Numbered from the stretch's first letter, positions 37,028 through 46,850 are shown. The stretch: 64,000 nt of DNA from Myxococcus llanfairpwllgwyngyllgogerychwyrndrobwllllantysiliogogogochensis (GCF_006636215.1 NZ_VIFM01000007.1:32559-96558), one strand, 5' to 3'. The notes: generated from the letters alone by a model not told the origin. A program made the numbers and translations.

Positions 37028-38311
37028 TCATCGGCCGGATTTGCCTGCCGGGGGCCGCTTGGATTTGGGCGCGGGCGTGAGCCGTCCGTATTTCTTCAGG
37101 GCCTTCACCAGTCCGTCCGGGGGCAGGCCGTAGACGCGGATGTTGTCCGCGCCCGTCATGGTGTCGGAGGCGAGCATCGCGTTGAGGATGGCTTCCTGTG
37201 TGGCCTGGACCGTGGCCTCGAAGAGGGGATTGAGTCTGTCGTTGCTGAGCACCGCGACGTTGGCGGGACGATCCTGGGCCGCGGGCTTGAGGCTCTGCGT
37301 GGAGAACGCGAGGAAGATGTCTCCCGAGTAGTTCTCACCCAGTCCGCCCATCTTCGCGATGCCCAGCGGCACGCGCCGCGCGAGCCGTCCGAGCTGGTGG
37401 GGCAGCAGGGGGGCATCCGTCGCGACGATGATGATGATGGAGCCCGCGCCCTCGAAGGGAGTGGGCACCGCGGGCGGACCGCCGGTGGCGCCGCAGGACG
37501 TCAGGGAGCTCATCATCGGGCTGCCGGGCTTCTGCGTGCCGAGATAGCAGGGCTTGTGGTCCGCCAGCTCCTCGCCGACGGGAACCCCTTCGACGGAGAA
37601 GAGGCGTCGCGAGCCGTAGTTGCACTGCACCATCACGCCCAGGGTGTAGCCGCCCGCGGACTCCGGCAGCTTGCGCGAGGCGGTGCCGATACCGCCCTTG
37701 AAGCCGTGGCACACCATGCCGGTGCCGCCTCCGACGGAGCCCTCCAGCATGGGGCCCGGGCGTGCGGACTCGAGTGCCTGGATGGCGTGCGACGGCTTGA
37801 CGTGGAAGCCATAGAGGTCGTTCAGCATCCCGTCCCAAGTCTCCGCCACCACGGGCAGCCCCAGGTCCCACGCGAGGTCCTTGCCCATCGCCCAGGAGAT
37901 GACGCCCTCGCGCACCGCGCCGATGTCGTTGGTGTTGGTGATCATCACCGGGCCATTGAGTTCACCGGACTCCTGAATCCAATGGGTGCCTGTCATCTCA
38001 CCGTTGCCATTGAGGGCGTAGGTGGCGGCGAACACCGGCTCCGCGACGCCGTCCCTGCCACGGGGCAGCACCGCCGTGACACCGGTGCGCATGGGGCCCT
38101 TGCCGGGCTCGATGCGACCCTCGCCAGAGATGAGCGTCGTATGGCCCACCTCCACACCGGGCACATCGGTGATGGCGCCGAGCGGACCTGACTGGCCACC
38201 GAAGGTGATGCCCAGGTTCCTGGCGCGGGGGCGGGCGCGCTCGGCCTGGGCGGAGCCGAGCGAGGGAGTCACCAACAGGCAGAGCAGCACGGAGGAGAGC
38301 AGGGTGCGCAT
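37028..38311 (-). CDS. P1/S58 family peptidase (DmpA-like)
   Basis: 427 residues. Signal peptide 1-23 (TLLSSVLLCLLVTPSLGSAQ). The S58 pattern is clear: DVPGVEVGHTTL, RTGVTAVLPRG, ALNGNGEMTG, ITNTNDIGAVREG, and the self-cleavage Gly-Ser in GAGSIIIIVATDAPL near residue 290, where Ser becomes the N-terminal nucleophile. DmpA-like enzymes release N-terminal D- or L-amino acids. Export is unusual for DmpA itself but common in myxobacterial copies. Long basic tail at the C-terminus (PAPKSKRPPAGKSGR). Confidence 0.85.
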   Translation of the reverse strand: MRTLLSSVLLCLLVTPSLGSAQAERARPRARNLGITFGGQSGPLGAITDVPGVEVGHTTLISGEGRIEPGKGPMRTGVTAVLPRGRDGVAEPVFAATYALNGNGEMTGTHWIQESGELNGPVMITNTNDIGAVREGVISWAMGKDLAWDLGLPVVAETWDGMLNDLYGFHVKPSHAIQALESARPGPMLEGSVGGGTGMVCHGFKGGIGTASRKLPESAGGYTLGVMVQCNYGSRRLFSVEGVPVGEELADHKPCYLGTQKPGSPMMSSLTSCGATGGPPAVPTPFEGAGSIIIIVATDAPLLPHQLGRLARRVPLGIAKMGGLGENYSGDIFLAFSTQSLKPAAQDRPANVAVLSNDRLNPLFEATVQATQEAILNAMLASDTMTGADNIRVYGLPPDGLVKALKKYGRLTPAPKSKRPPAGKSGR

Positions 38312-38361
38312 GCCCTGCTTCCTACTCCTCCCCGCACCGTTCGTGTAGCCAGGATGCGAGA

Positions 38362-38383
38362 GCGCCCGGGGATTCCCGAGCGC
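38362..38383 (-). terminator. Hairpin after the LTD-domain lipoprotein gene
   Basis: GCGCCCGGG-GATT-CCCGAGCGC, nine-base arms with one mismatch. Located 13 bases downstream of the stop of the following minus-strand gene. No T-run. Confidence 0.45.
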
Positions 38384-38395
38384 CTTCGCGGTGCG

Positions 38396-41110
38396 TCAGA
38401 ACGCGGTGCCGTCCGCGCGCAACCCCGGGGACGAGCTGATGCCGGAGGGCAGCGACGTGTGCCGCACGAAGGCCCCGTTCGGGTCCGTATCCGGGGAGCG
38501 GTTGTCGGACACATTGTCAGCCGGAGAGACGTAGCTGTACGTGTCCACGTCGGTGTTGTCCGCCTTGCGCAAGCGCACGGTGTCGCCATCGTTGCTCAGT
38601 CCGAGCGCTCCACTGGAGGCTCTCACCGCGTTCGTCCTGCCCGCAGGGATGCCCGCGGTCCCTCCGAAGACGACCACGGCCTTGCCCGAGCCCAGCGTGG
38701 TTCCGGCCGGGAAGACGTGGCGCGAGAGGGCGGAGTCCCACACGCTCCATCCCGAGATATCCACGGCGACGGCGCCGACGTTGACCAGCTCCACGAACTC
38801 ATAGGCGGGGTTGTTGTTGCCGTTGACGGCGGGCTCGTTGGCGAGCACCTCGTTGATGATGACGCGGCCGGCGCCCTGGACGATGGTCACCGGCGCGTCG
38901 CTCTCGTCGAAGAGGGTGGCGTTCGACGTGTCCACCACCCGCACGAGCGTATTGGTGGAGGAGAGGGCGGGCAGCGTCCACGCATGACTGCCCTGGACGG
39001 CGGGCACCGAGGCGGCCAGCACGCTCCACGTCGTGCCACCATCGGTGGTGGCCTCCACGCGCACGTCACCGACACCCCATGCATGCCACCGGATGTGGAG
39101 CACGGAGCCCGCGAGGAAGGTGCCACCGTGGGGCTCCTTGAGCCGCACGAACGGCTCCGTCGCGGAGCTGAACGCATACGTGGTGACGACGGGGCGGTGG
39201 TCGCTCAGGGTGTTCAAGTAGTCGGGCACCCACTCGTCCGCGTAGATGACCTCGGCGGAGCTCGGGACATAGCGGCCGGCCACCTCGTTGCTGGCCAGCG
39301 TGTGGTCCACCATGTTCTCGAAGCCGATGGACGTGTCGTCGCCCGCCAGCGACAGCTCACGGGTGATGAAGGTGTAGCCGTTCGGGTCCGACACGAAGTT
39401 CTGGTACGGCGTGGGCATGGGCTGCTGGGTGCCGGGGTCCAGGGTGATGGACTCGTCCACGTCGTCGTTCCAGTCGCCCAGGACGAGCACGTGCTCGTTC
39501 GGCAGGTTCTGGTCCAGGTACTCCTTCAGCGCGGCGCTCGCGCGCTCACGGGCGGCGCGGGGGCTGGTGTCGACGCCGTTCTCCGCGCGCATGTGGACCA
39601 CGATGACGACGAGCGGCGTCTGCGTGCCCTGGATTTCGGTGGTGAAGTTCACGCGCAGGGGCGGGCGGTTTCCGAAGTCGCTCTCGCTGCCCACACGGAG
39701 CAACTCCGCGCTCTGGAAGCTGAGCGCGCTGTCGTAGAGGATGCCCAGCTTCTGCGTGGTGCCGCCGTACGGAGAGGTGCTGCCGGTGACGTAGTTGGCG
39801 TTGTTGGAGAGAAAGCCGCTGAAGCCCGGGAGCTGGGCCTTGAGGGTGTCGAAGTCGACGACGTCGACCATCTCCACCATGCCCCACAGGTTGGCGCCCG
39901 CCTGGAGCATGACGTCGCGCGCGGAGGCGATCTGCAGGTCATCCAGCGCGCCGCCCTGCGACGTCGAGTTCACGGGGCCCTGCGTGTCGGAGCCGAAATA
40001 GGTGAGGTTGTAGTGGCCCACCTTGAAGACCGGCGGGCTGAAGCTGGAGATGGTCAGCACCAGGCTCCGCGAAGCCGTGCGGTCCGTGGAGTCCGTCGCC
40101 GTGACGATGAGGTCGAACGTTCCCTGCACGGTGGGCGTCCCGGAGAGGACACCCTCCGAGGACAGCGTGAGGCCGTCTGGCAGCGCGCCCATCGTGACGG
40201 CCCAGCTCAGGGGCTCGACGCCTCCGGTGGCCGCGAGGGTGGACTGGTAGGCCGCATCCCGGGTGGCTCTGGGCAGTGAAGCGGTGGTGACGCTGAAGGC
40301 GGTGAGGACGGTGAGCTGGGTGGCATACTGCGCCTGCCTTCCATTGGCGTCCGTCGCCGAGACGACGAAGCTGAACTGGCCCGCCTCGGTGAAGGTTCCC
40401 TGGAGGAGTCCCTGCGCCGACAGCGTCAGGCCGGGAGGCAGGTCTCCCACGCGCGCGAAGGTGATGGGGGCCTTACCGCCGACGACGGTCAGCGTCAGCG
40501 CGACGCTCTCGCCGACTTCATGAGACGAGAGCTGGAACTGCACGATGCGAGGACGCGCGTAGACGGAGAGGGCGAGGTCGGCGGTGTCGCTCGCGCCCGA
40601 GGCGTCCCGCACGCGCACGGTAAAGGTCGCATCACCGGCCGCCGACGGTGTGCCGGCGAGGGAGCCGTTGGTGCCGAGCGTGAGGCCCGCGGGCAGTGCT
40701 CCGGCGGTGACGTCCCAGGTCAGGGGCGCGAGTCCACCGCTCGCCGACAGGGCGAGCGAGTAGGGATCGCCCGTGTATGTGTCCGCCAGGGTTTCCGTGA
40801 GGACGACGGGAGGCGTGGTGGAGCCACCGTCCGTGTCGGGGCCCGCGTCCGGAACGAACCCACCATCCAGGTCGGGGCCGCTGTCTGGAGTGAAGCCGCC
40901 ATCCGTGTCGGGGCCGCCGTCGAGCGTGGGGCCCGCATCCGTGTCGGGGCCACCATCCAGGGGTGGGCCACCGTCAGGGTCTCCGTCGTGACCAGGGCCG
41001 GCATCCGTCTTGGTTCCGCTGTCCACGGGCCCGGGTGTGGGGTCGGAATCCGAGCAGGCGGTGAACAGGAAGAGGACGAGCAGCGGCGCGACTGCGCGAT
41101 GCGACAACAT
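38396..41110 (-). CDS. Modular surface lipoprotein: Ig-like, EEP nuclease-like and LTD domains
   Basis: 904 residues. The signal peptide ends in a lipobox (FTAC, Cys19). Residues 30-96 are a (D/G)PDxDGG low-complexity linker. Three putative-Ig (He_PIG-like) repeats follow, each with an ALPxGLTL...GTP signature (about 105-360). Next is an EEP-fold domain: KVGHYNLTYFG, VVHMRAENG, LGDWNDD, SDHRPVVTTY. The C-terminus has a lamin-tail domain (IINEVLANEP...YEFVELVNVG). Together this suggests a cell-surface or secreted nuclease held by a flexible stalk. Single transcription unit, divergent from the RNA-repair operon. Confidence 0.85.
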   Translation of the reverse strand: MLSHRAVAPLLVLFLFTACSDSDPTPGPVDSGTKTDAGPGHDGDPDGGPPLDGGPDTDAGPTLDGGPDTDGGFTPDSGPDLDGGFVPDAGPDTDGGSTTPPVVLTETLADTYTGDPYSLALSASGGLAPLTWDVTAGALPAGLTLGTNGSLAGTPSAAGDATFTVRVRDASGASDTADLALSVYARPRIVQFQLSSHEVGESVALTLTVVGGKAPITFARVGDLPPGLTLSAQGLLQGTFTEAGQFSFVVSATDANGRQAQYATQLTVLTAFSVTTASLPRATRDAAYQSTLAATGGVEPLSWAVTMGALPDGLTLSSEGVLSGTPTVQGTFDLIVTATDSTDRTASRSLVLTISSFSPPVFKVGHYNLTYFGSDTQGPVNSTSQGGALDDLQIASARDVMLQAGANLWGMVEMVDVVDFDTLKAQLPGFSGFLSNNANYVTGSTSPYGGTTQKLGILYDSALSFQSAELLRVGSESDFGNRPPLRVNFTTEIQGTQTPLVVIVVHMRAENGVDTSPRAARERASAALKEYLDQNLPNEHVLVLGDWNDDVDESITLDPGTQQPMPTPYQNFVSDPNGYTFITRELSLAGDDTSIGFENMVDHTLASNEVAGRYVPSSAEVIYADEWVPDYLNTLSDHRPVVTTYAFSSATEPFVRLKEPHGGTFLAGSVLHIRWHAWGVGDVRVEATTDGGTTWSVLAASVPAVQGSHAWTLPALSSTNTLVRVVDTSNATLFDESDAPVTIVQGAGRVIINEVLANEPAVNGNNNPAYEFVELVNVGAVAVDISGWSVWDSALSRHVFPAGTTLGSGKAVVVFGGTAGIPAGRTNAVRASSGALGLSNDGDTVRLRKADNTDVDTYSYVSPADNVSDNRSPDTDPNGAFVRHTSLPSGISSSPGLRADGTAF
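40823..41023 (-). repeat. Asp/Gly-Pro coding repeat in surface lipoprotein
   Basis: About eight degenerate in-frame units coding for GPDxDGG or PDAGPDTD, at residues 30-96 of the lipoprotein. A flexible stalk of the same style as that in the lipoprotein at 7751-8185. Confidence 0.6.
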
Positions 41111-41307
41111 GAAGGACTCCGAAGCAGGGAACGAAGCGCGCGGGGGGGCCTGGAATCCTAGCGCAGGAGCCCGTCGCGCATGCGGGTGGGTTGATGGGGG
41201 AGGGCGTCAGGTCGTCTCCGCGCCCGGCGTCCGACGCCTCGAAACCGGCCCCCCGGCACACGGTTCCTGGAGCTGGCCCCTTCGGCTCCCTGCGCGAAAG
41301 AAAACCC

Positions 41308-42321
41308 ATGACCGAGCGTGAGTTGACGCATCTCGAGGTGCCGTGTTTCGTCGACTTTTCCGAGGCCCTCTCGGGTCGGGAGTTGATGGCCCAAGGCGTC
41401 GGACCCGACTTCGACCTGTGGCTCCTGGCCCTGGAGGGAGAACGGGATGACCGGGAGAAGGTCGCACCGGGCCTCCCATCCTTCGCGAAGTCGCTGGCGG
41501 ATGTGCCGCAGACCTACGAGGTCCTGCGCTTCTCCTCGCCGGATGCTCCGCCCGAGTGCGTCCGCTTGCCGCCCAACCGACGCAACTTCCATTTCGTGCA
41601 GCCCCTGCCGGAGGGTGAGCTGCTGCTGGTGGGTGGCCGTTGCGGCTATCTCGACAAGGACGCGCACGAACGCAACGCGGTGGTCTATTCCCGCGACGGG
41701 TGTGTGACGCGTGAACTCACCCTCGGCGACGGCATCCAGGACGTGCAGGCCACCGCCGACGGGCGCCTGTGGGTGAGCTACTTCGACGAAGGCGTGCTCG
41801 GCAATCGAGGGTGGGGGCGCGGGGATATCGACAGCGAGCCGATTGGACGAAGCGGGTTGGTCCTCTTCGATGCGCGGGGCCAGCGTCTCAGTGAGTACGA
41901 CGCGAGGGCCGTGGGCACCGATGTCATCGTCGACTGCTACGCGCTCAACGTCGCCTCCAATGACGAGATGTGGCTGTACTTCTACACGGACTTTCCCCTG
42001 GTCCGCCTGCGCACGGGGGGCCGGCCCGCGGTCTGGAAGACGCCTGTCACAGGGGCGAGCGCGCTCGCCGTGGGGGCGACGCACGTGTTGTTCGGAGGCT
42101 CCTATTCGGCGCGCTCCACCTTCGAGTTGTTCGTCCTGCACGGTGGCCGCGAGGAGGCGCTGACTCCGGCGGGCACCTTCGTCTTTGTGGACCCGGATGG
42201 GACCCGGTGGCAGCCCACCTGGATGTGCGGGCGCGGTCCCTGGCTCTACGGTGGAGAAGGCACTCGCGCCTTTCGCATCGACCTCGACACGCTCATCGCC
42301 TCGACCCGGGTCTGGCACTGA
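41308..42321 (+). CDS. Hypothetical protein upstream of hen1-pnkp (beta-propeller-like)
   Basis: 337 residues from the ATG at 41308. No signal peptide. The protein is beta-rich, with recurring blade-like units: LLVGGRCGYL, IQDVQATADGRLWVSYFDEGV, NVASNDEMWLYFYTDFPLVRL, VGATHVLFGGSYS and a final strand set WLYGGEGTRAFRID. This pattern suggests a six- or seven-bladed propeller. I do not recognise the family. Its stop codon is followed immediately by the ATG of hen1, so it is clearly in the RNA-repair operon. It could be a sensor or adaptor of repair. Confidence 0.75.
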   Translation: MTERELTHLEVPCFVDFSEALSGRELMAQGVGPDFDLWLLALEGERDDREKVAPGLPSFAKSLADVPQTYEVLRFSSPDAPPECVRLPPNRRNFHFVQPLPEGELLLVGGRCGYLDKDAHERNAVVYSRDGCVTRELTLGDGIQDVQATADGRLWVSYFDEGVLGNRGWGRGDIDSEPIGRSGLVLFDARGQRLSEYDARAVGTDVIVDCYALNVASNDEMWLYFYTDFPLVRLRTGGRPAVWKTPVTGASALAVGATHVLFGGSYSARSTFELFVLHGGREEALTPAGTFVFVDPDGTRWQPTWMCGRGPWLYGGEGTRAFRIDLDTLIASTRVWH

Positions 42322-43725
42322 ATGCTCCTGACACTCTCGACGACCCACTCCCCCGCGACAGACCTGGGCTACCTGCTGCACAAGAGCCCGCACAAACCCC
42401 AGTCCTTCGACGTGTCGTTCGGGTTGGCGCACGTCTTCTACCCGGAGGCCACCGAGCAACGCTGCACGGCCGCGCTCCTGTTGGAAGTGGACCCGGTGGC
42501 GCTGGTCCGGGACCGACAGAAGTCTTCTGGCGAGGGCCGCTCCCTGGAGCAGTACGTCAATGACCGCCCCTATGTGGCCTCGTCGTTCCTGAGCGTGGCC
42601 CTGTCGCGCGTCTTCGGCGCTGCACTCTCCGGGCGCAGCCGCGAGCGCCCCGAGCTGGCCGCGCGACCGTTGCCGCTCACCGCGCGCCTGTCCGTGCTGC
42701 CCTGTCGCGGAGGCGAGGTGTTCCTGCGGCGTCTCTTCGAGCCGCTCGGCTACACCGTCACCGCGACCCGGCACGCGCTGGACGCGACAGTGCCGGAGTG
42801 GGGTGACAGCCGCTACTTCACGGTGACGCTCGATGCGACGCTGCCGCTGGGGGAGCTGCTCAGCCACCTGTACGTGCTCGTGCCCGTGCTGGACGACGAC
42901 AAGCACTACTGGGTGATGGAGGACGAAATCGACAAGCTCCTGCGCCACGGCGAGGGCTGGCTTGCGTCACATCCGGAGCGGGAGGTCATCACCCGGCGAT
43001 ACCTGCGTCACCAGCGAAGTCTCGCGCGCGAGGCCATGGCGCGGCTGTCGGAAGGCGACGAGGCCCCGGAGCCCGAAGACGCTCCGTCCGCGCCTGATGA
43101 CGGCGAGGTGATGCTGGAGCGGAAGGTGAGCCTGGACGAGCAGCGGCGCGAGGCCGTCCTCTCGGCGCTCGTCGAGCACGGTGCCACGTCGGTGGTGGAC
43201 GTGGGGTGCGGTGAGGGCAAGCTGCTCCGGACGCTCCTCCAGGAGCGGCGCTTCACGCGCATCACCGGCATGGATGTCTCCGTCCGAGCCCTGGAGATCG
43301 CCAGCGAGCGCTTGAAGCTGGAGCGGCTCCCGGACTTGCAACGACAGCGCATCCAGTTGCTGCATGGCTCGCTACTGTACCGCGACGCGCGGCTGACAGG
43401 GTACGACGCGGCGACGGTGGTGGAGGTCGTCGAGCACCTGGACCCGCCCCGGCTGGCAGCGTTCGAGCGGGTGCTGTTCGAGTGGGCCCGTCCGGGTGTC
43501 GTCGTCCTGACGACCCCGAACGCCGAGTACAACGTCCGCTTCGAGGGACTGGCCTCGGGTGGCTTCCGGCACAAGGACCACCGCTTCGAGTGGACGCGCG
43601 CGCAGTTCGAGTCCTGGGCCCGAGGGCGGGCCGAGCGCTTCGGCTACGGCGTGCGCTTCGTCCCCGTGGGCGCGGTGGATGCGGAGGTCGGTTCTCCGAC
43701 CCAGATGGCGGTGTTCTCACGATGA
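42322..43725 (+). CDS. hen1: Hen1, 3'-terminal RNA ribose 2'-O-methyltransferase
   Basis: 467 residues, the usual bacterial length (about 465). The N-terminal half matches the Hen1 domain that activates Pnkp ligase. The C-terminal half is a class I SAM methyltransferase: VVDVGCGEGKLL near 290, EVVEHLD near 369 and HKDHRFEW near 416, giving the Glu-Glu-His-His metal site of Hen1. It methylates the 3' terminal ribose of a broken RNA before sealing, so the repaired site resists a second cut. ATGA overlap with pnkp. Confidence 0.95.
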   Translation: MLLTLSTTHSPATDLGYLLHKSPHKPQSFDVSFGLAHVFYPEATEQRCTAALLLEVDPVALVRDRQKSSGEGRSLEQYVNDRPYVASSFLSVALSRVFGAALSGRSRERPELAARPLPLTARLSVLPCRGGEVFLRRLFEPLGYTVTATRHALDATVPEWGDSRYFTVTLDATLPLGELLSHLYVLVPVLDDDKHYWVMEDEIDKLLRHGEGWLASHPEREVITRRYLRHQRSLAREAMARLSEGDEAPEPEDAPSAPDDGEVMLERKVSLDEQRREAVLSALVEHGATSVVDVGCGEGKLLRTLLQERRFTRITGMDVSVRALEIASERLKLERLPDLQRQRIQLLHGSLLYRDARLTGYDAATVVEVVEHLDPPRLAAFERVLFEWARPGVVVLTTPNAEYNVRFEGLASGGFRHKDHRFEWTRAQFESWARGRAERFGYGVRFVPVGAVDAEVGSPTQMAVFSR

Positions 43726-46286
43726 AGCTCTCCATTCCCGAGTTGTCCCTGGTCCTGCTCGTCGGTCCCTCGGGCTCCGGCAAGTCCACCTTCGCGCGCA
43801 CGCACTTCCGACCGACGGAGGTCCTCTCGTCGGACACCTGCCGCGGCCATGTCGGCGATGACGAGAACGACCAGGATGCGACGCGCGACGCGTTCGACGT
43901 GCTGCGGTTCATCGCCGCGAAGCGCCTGGCCCGAGGCCGGTTGACGGTCATCGATGCGACGAACACGCAGCCGGAGTCACGCAAGCCGTTGGTGGCGCTG
44001 GCGCGTGAGTTTCACGTCCTGCCCGTCGCCATCGTCCTGGATGTGCCGGAGGCGGTGTGCCACGCGCGAAACCAGCTCCGCCCGGAGAGGCAGTTTGGCG
44101 TGCGCGTGGTGCGCAACCAGCTCCAGCAGATGCGCGGCTCGCTGAGGAGCCTGGAGCGCGAGGGCTTCCGCCATGTCCACATCCTGAAGCCCGAGCAGCT
44201 CGAGTCCCTGGAGCTGGAGCGGCAGCCGCTGTGGAACAACCGCAAGCATGAGGCGGGGCCGTTCGACATCATCGGCGATGTCCATGGCTGCCTGGATGAG
44301 CTGCTGCTCCTGCTGACGCGACTGGGGTACGCGGTGTCGCGCCGTGAGGAGGGGTCTCCCGGCTTCGACGTGCGTCCGCCCGAGGGACGCAAGGCCTTGT
44401 TCCTCGGGGACCTGGTGGACCGGGGGCCGGGCGTCGTGGGGGTGCTGCGGCTGGTGATGGGGATGGTGGAGGCGGGCACCGGGCTGTGCGTGCCGGGCAA
44501 CCACGAGGTCAAGCTGATGCGCAAGCTGCGCGGCGGCGACGTCAAGGTGACGCATGGGCTGGCGCAGTCGCTGGAGCAGTTGGAGCGCGAGCCGCCCGAG
44601 TTCAGCGCCCAGGTGGTGAAGTTCATCGACGGGCTGGTGTCCCACTATGTGCTGGATGGCGGGAAGCTCGTTGTCGCGCACGCGGGGCTGAAGGAGTCGA
44701 TGCAGGGACGTGGCTCGGGGAAGGTCCGCGACTTCGCGCTCTACGGTGAGACGACGGGAGAGACGGACGAGTACGGGCTTCCGGTGCGCCACGATTGGGC
44801 ATCGGAGTACCGGGGGAAGGCCATGGTGGTGTACGGCCACACGCCGGTGCCCGAGGCCGAGTGGCTCAACAACACCCTCTGCGTGGACACGGGATGTGTC
44901 TACGGCGGGAAGCTGACGGCGCTGCGCTATCCGGAGCGGGAGGTGGTGTCCGTGCAGGCGGCGCGGATGTATTGCGAGCCGAAGAAGCCGCTCGGCGCGC
45001 GCGAGATGCCCGTCGCGGCCCTGACGGCGCAGCAGCAACACGACGACGTGCTCGACCTCGCGGACGTGCTGGGCAAGCGCATCGTCTCCACGCGGCTGAT
45101 TCAGAACATCACGCTGAAGGAGGAGAACGCCACGGCGGCGCTGGAGGTGATGAGCCGCTTCGCGCTGCACCCCAAGTGGCTCATCTACCTGCCGCCCACC
45201 ATGTCGCCGTCGGAGACGAGCCAGCGCCCCGGCTTGTTGGAGCACCCGGCCGAGGCCTTCGCGTACTACCAGCGGGAGGGCGTGGAGCAGGTGGTGTGCG
45301 AGGAGAAGCACATGGGCTCGCGGGCGGTCGTCGTGCTGTGCCGGGACGCGGACGTGGCCCGGCGGCGCTTCGGGCTCGACGGCGACGAGCGAGGAGCCTG
45401 CTACACGCGCACCGGGCGACGCTTCTTCCAGGATGCGGCGATGGAGGCCGCGTTCCTGGCGCGTCTGGGCTCGGCGTTCGAGTCCTCGGGATTCTGGGAG
45501 GAGCACCGGACGGACTGGGCCTGTCTGGACTGCGAGCTGATGCCGTGGTCGCTGAAGGCCCGGGAGCTGGTGCGCGAGCAGTACGCGGCGGTGGGCGCGG
45601 CGGCCCTGGCGTCAGTGGCGGAGGCGCGAACGGCGGTGGCACAGGCCGCGGCGCGAGGCCTGGAGGTGGCGGGGCTTGGGGCCAGGCTCCAGGCGAGGGC
45701 GGACGGCGTGGAGCGGTATGTCGCGGCCTACCGACGCTATTGCTGGCCGGTGCAGTCGCTGGAGGACGTGCGGCTCGCGCCCTTCCACCTGCTGGCGACG
45801 GAAGGGGCGGTGCACGTGGACAAGGACCATGTGTGGCACCTGGAGACGCTGGCGAAGGTGTGTCGCGCGGACCCGGATTGGCTCATGGCGACGTCCCATC
45901 GTGTGGTGTCACTGAGCGACGCGCGGGCCGTCGAGGACGCGACGCGCTGGTGGGAGTCGCTGACCTCGCGAGGCGGGGAGGGCATGGTGGTGAAGCCCCT
46001 CGCGTACGTGGCCCGAGGCAAGAAGGGAGTCCTCCAGCCGGCCATCAAGTGCCGGGGCCCGGACTACCTGCGCATCATCTACGGTCCGGAGTACACCGCG
46101 CCGGAGCACCTGGAGCGTCTGCGCAAACGTGGGGTGTCCACGAAGCGCTCGCTGGCGTTGCGGGAGCTGGCGCTGGGGGTGGAGGCACTGGAGCGCTTCG
46201 TCCGGAAGGAGCCGCTGCGGCGCGTCCACGAGTGTGTCTTCGGCGTGCTCGCGCTGGAGAGCGAGCCGGTGGACCCCCGGCTGTAG
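43722..46286 (+). CDS. pnkp: Pnkp, polynucleotide kinase-phosphatase-ligase
   Basis: 854 residues with all three Pnkp modules. The kinase has a P-loop GPSGSGKS at 15-22. The phosphatase (metallophosphoesterase) has GDVHGC near 185, GDLVDRG near 229, GNHE near 259 and later VYGHTPV. The ligase has its nucleotidyl lysine in EKHMGSRA near residue 528. Pnkp heals 5'-OH and 2',3'-cyclic phosphate ends and adenylates them for sealing together with Hen1. It acts on tRNAs cut by ribotoxins. Overlaps hen1 by four bases (ATGA). Confidence 0.96.
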   Translation: MKLSIPELSLVLLVGPSGSGKSTFARTHFRPTEVLSSDTCRGHVGDDENDQDATRDAFDVLRFIAAKRLARGRLTVIDATNTQPESRKPLVALAREFHVLPVAIVLDVPEAVCHARNQLRPERQFGVRVVRNQLQQMRGSLRSLEREGFRHVHILKPEQLESLELERQPLWNNRKHEAGPFDIIGDVHGCLDELLLLLTRLGYAVSRREEGSPGFDVRPPEGRKALFLGDLVDRGPGVVGVLRLVMGMVEAGTGLCVPGNHEVKLMRKLRGGDVKVTHGLAQSLEQLEREPPEFSAQVVKFIDGLVSHYVLDGGKLVVAHAGLKESMQGRGSGKVRDFALYGETTGETDEYGLPVRHDWASEYRGKAMVVYGHTPVPEAEWLNNTLCVDTGCVYGGKLTALRYPEREVVSVQAARMYCEPKKPLGAREMPVAALTAQQQHDDVLDLADVLGKRIVSTRLIQNITLKEENATAALEVMSRFALHPKWLIYLPPTMSPSETSQRPGLLEHPAEAFAYYQREGVEQVVCEEKHMGSRAVVVLCRDADVARRRFGLDGDERGACYTRTGRRFFQDAAMEAAFLARLGSAFESSGFWEEHRTDWACLDCELMPWSLKARELVREQYAAVGAAALASVAEARTAVAQAAARGLEVAGLGARLQARADGVERYVAAYRRYCWPVQSLEDVRLAPFHLLATEGAVHVDKDHVWHLETLAKVCRADPDWLMATSHRVVSLSDARAVEDATRWWESLTSRGGEGMVVKPLAYVARGKKGVLQPAIKCRGPDYLRIIYGPEYTAPEHLERLRKRGVSTKRSLALRELALGVEALERFVRKEPLRRVHECVFGVLALESEPVDPRL

Positions 46287-46311
46287 CCGGACCGGGGCCG
46301 CTTCCTTCGCG

Positions 46312-46351
46312 CGGAGGGCCCAGGCACCAGGTGCCGTGCGTGCGCCCTCCG
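46312..46351. terminator. Nested hairpins between pnkp and the cupin gene
   Basis: Outer arms CGGAGGGC / GCCCTCCG (46312-46319, 46344-46351) enclose a perfect GGCACC-A-GGTGCC hairpin. Positioned between convergent genes, likely a bidirectional terminator. Confidence 0.55.
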
Positions 46352-46362
46352 AGTCCCTTCAC

Positions 46363-46782
46363 TCAGTGCAGGCCAGGCGCCGATTCGGGCGTCATGCCGG
46401 ACCGGGTCGACTTCGTGGCCTCTCGCTGCGCGTACTCCGCCATGCCCTCGAAGTCGACGCAGAGGCAGGGCTCGTTGCCGATGACCCACGCGTCGTGCCC
46501 CGGTGGGATGATGGCCACGTCCCCAGGCCCCATCTCGTTCTCGTCGCCGTCGTCCATCTTCACCACCATCCTTCCGCTGACGACGTAGATGGAGTGGGCC
46601 ACCTGGCAGCTCTCCGTGCCAGCGATGGGCTTGACGTCCTGGGACCACTTCCAACCGGGCTCGAAGACGCCCATCCCCACCGTGCGCCCTCCGTCGAACT
46701 GGAGAACGTCCGCATGCCCGTGCGCCTCGAACGGCCGGCGCTCATCGGGTGTCGAGAATCGCTTGATGATGAACTCGCTCAT
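46363..46782 (-). CDS. Cupin-domain protein
   Basis: 139 residues from the ATG after GGAGGG. Single cupin beta-barrel: motif 1 region GVFEPGWKWSQDVKP, motif 2 region GPGDVAIIPPGHDAWVIGNEP; one conserved His in motif 2 and a Glu/His-poor motif 1, so metal binding may be reduced. Cupins of this size are often small dioxygenases or sensors. A perfect 16-base palindrome lies about 70 bases upstream and may control it. Confidence 0.8.
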   Translation of the reverse strand: MSEFIIKRFSTPDERRPFEAHGHADVLQFDGGRTVGMGVFEPGWKWSQDVKPIAGTESCQVAHSIYVVSGRMVVKMDDGDENEMGPGDVAIIPPGHDAWVIGNEPCLCVDFEGMAEYAQREATKSTRSGMTPESAPGLH

Positions 46783-46850
46783 GATGTTTCCCTCCGCGAG
46801 CCAGAGGAGGGAGGAGCGCCGCACGCCCCACACGCCCCGGGCCCGCCCAT

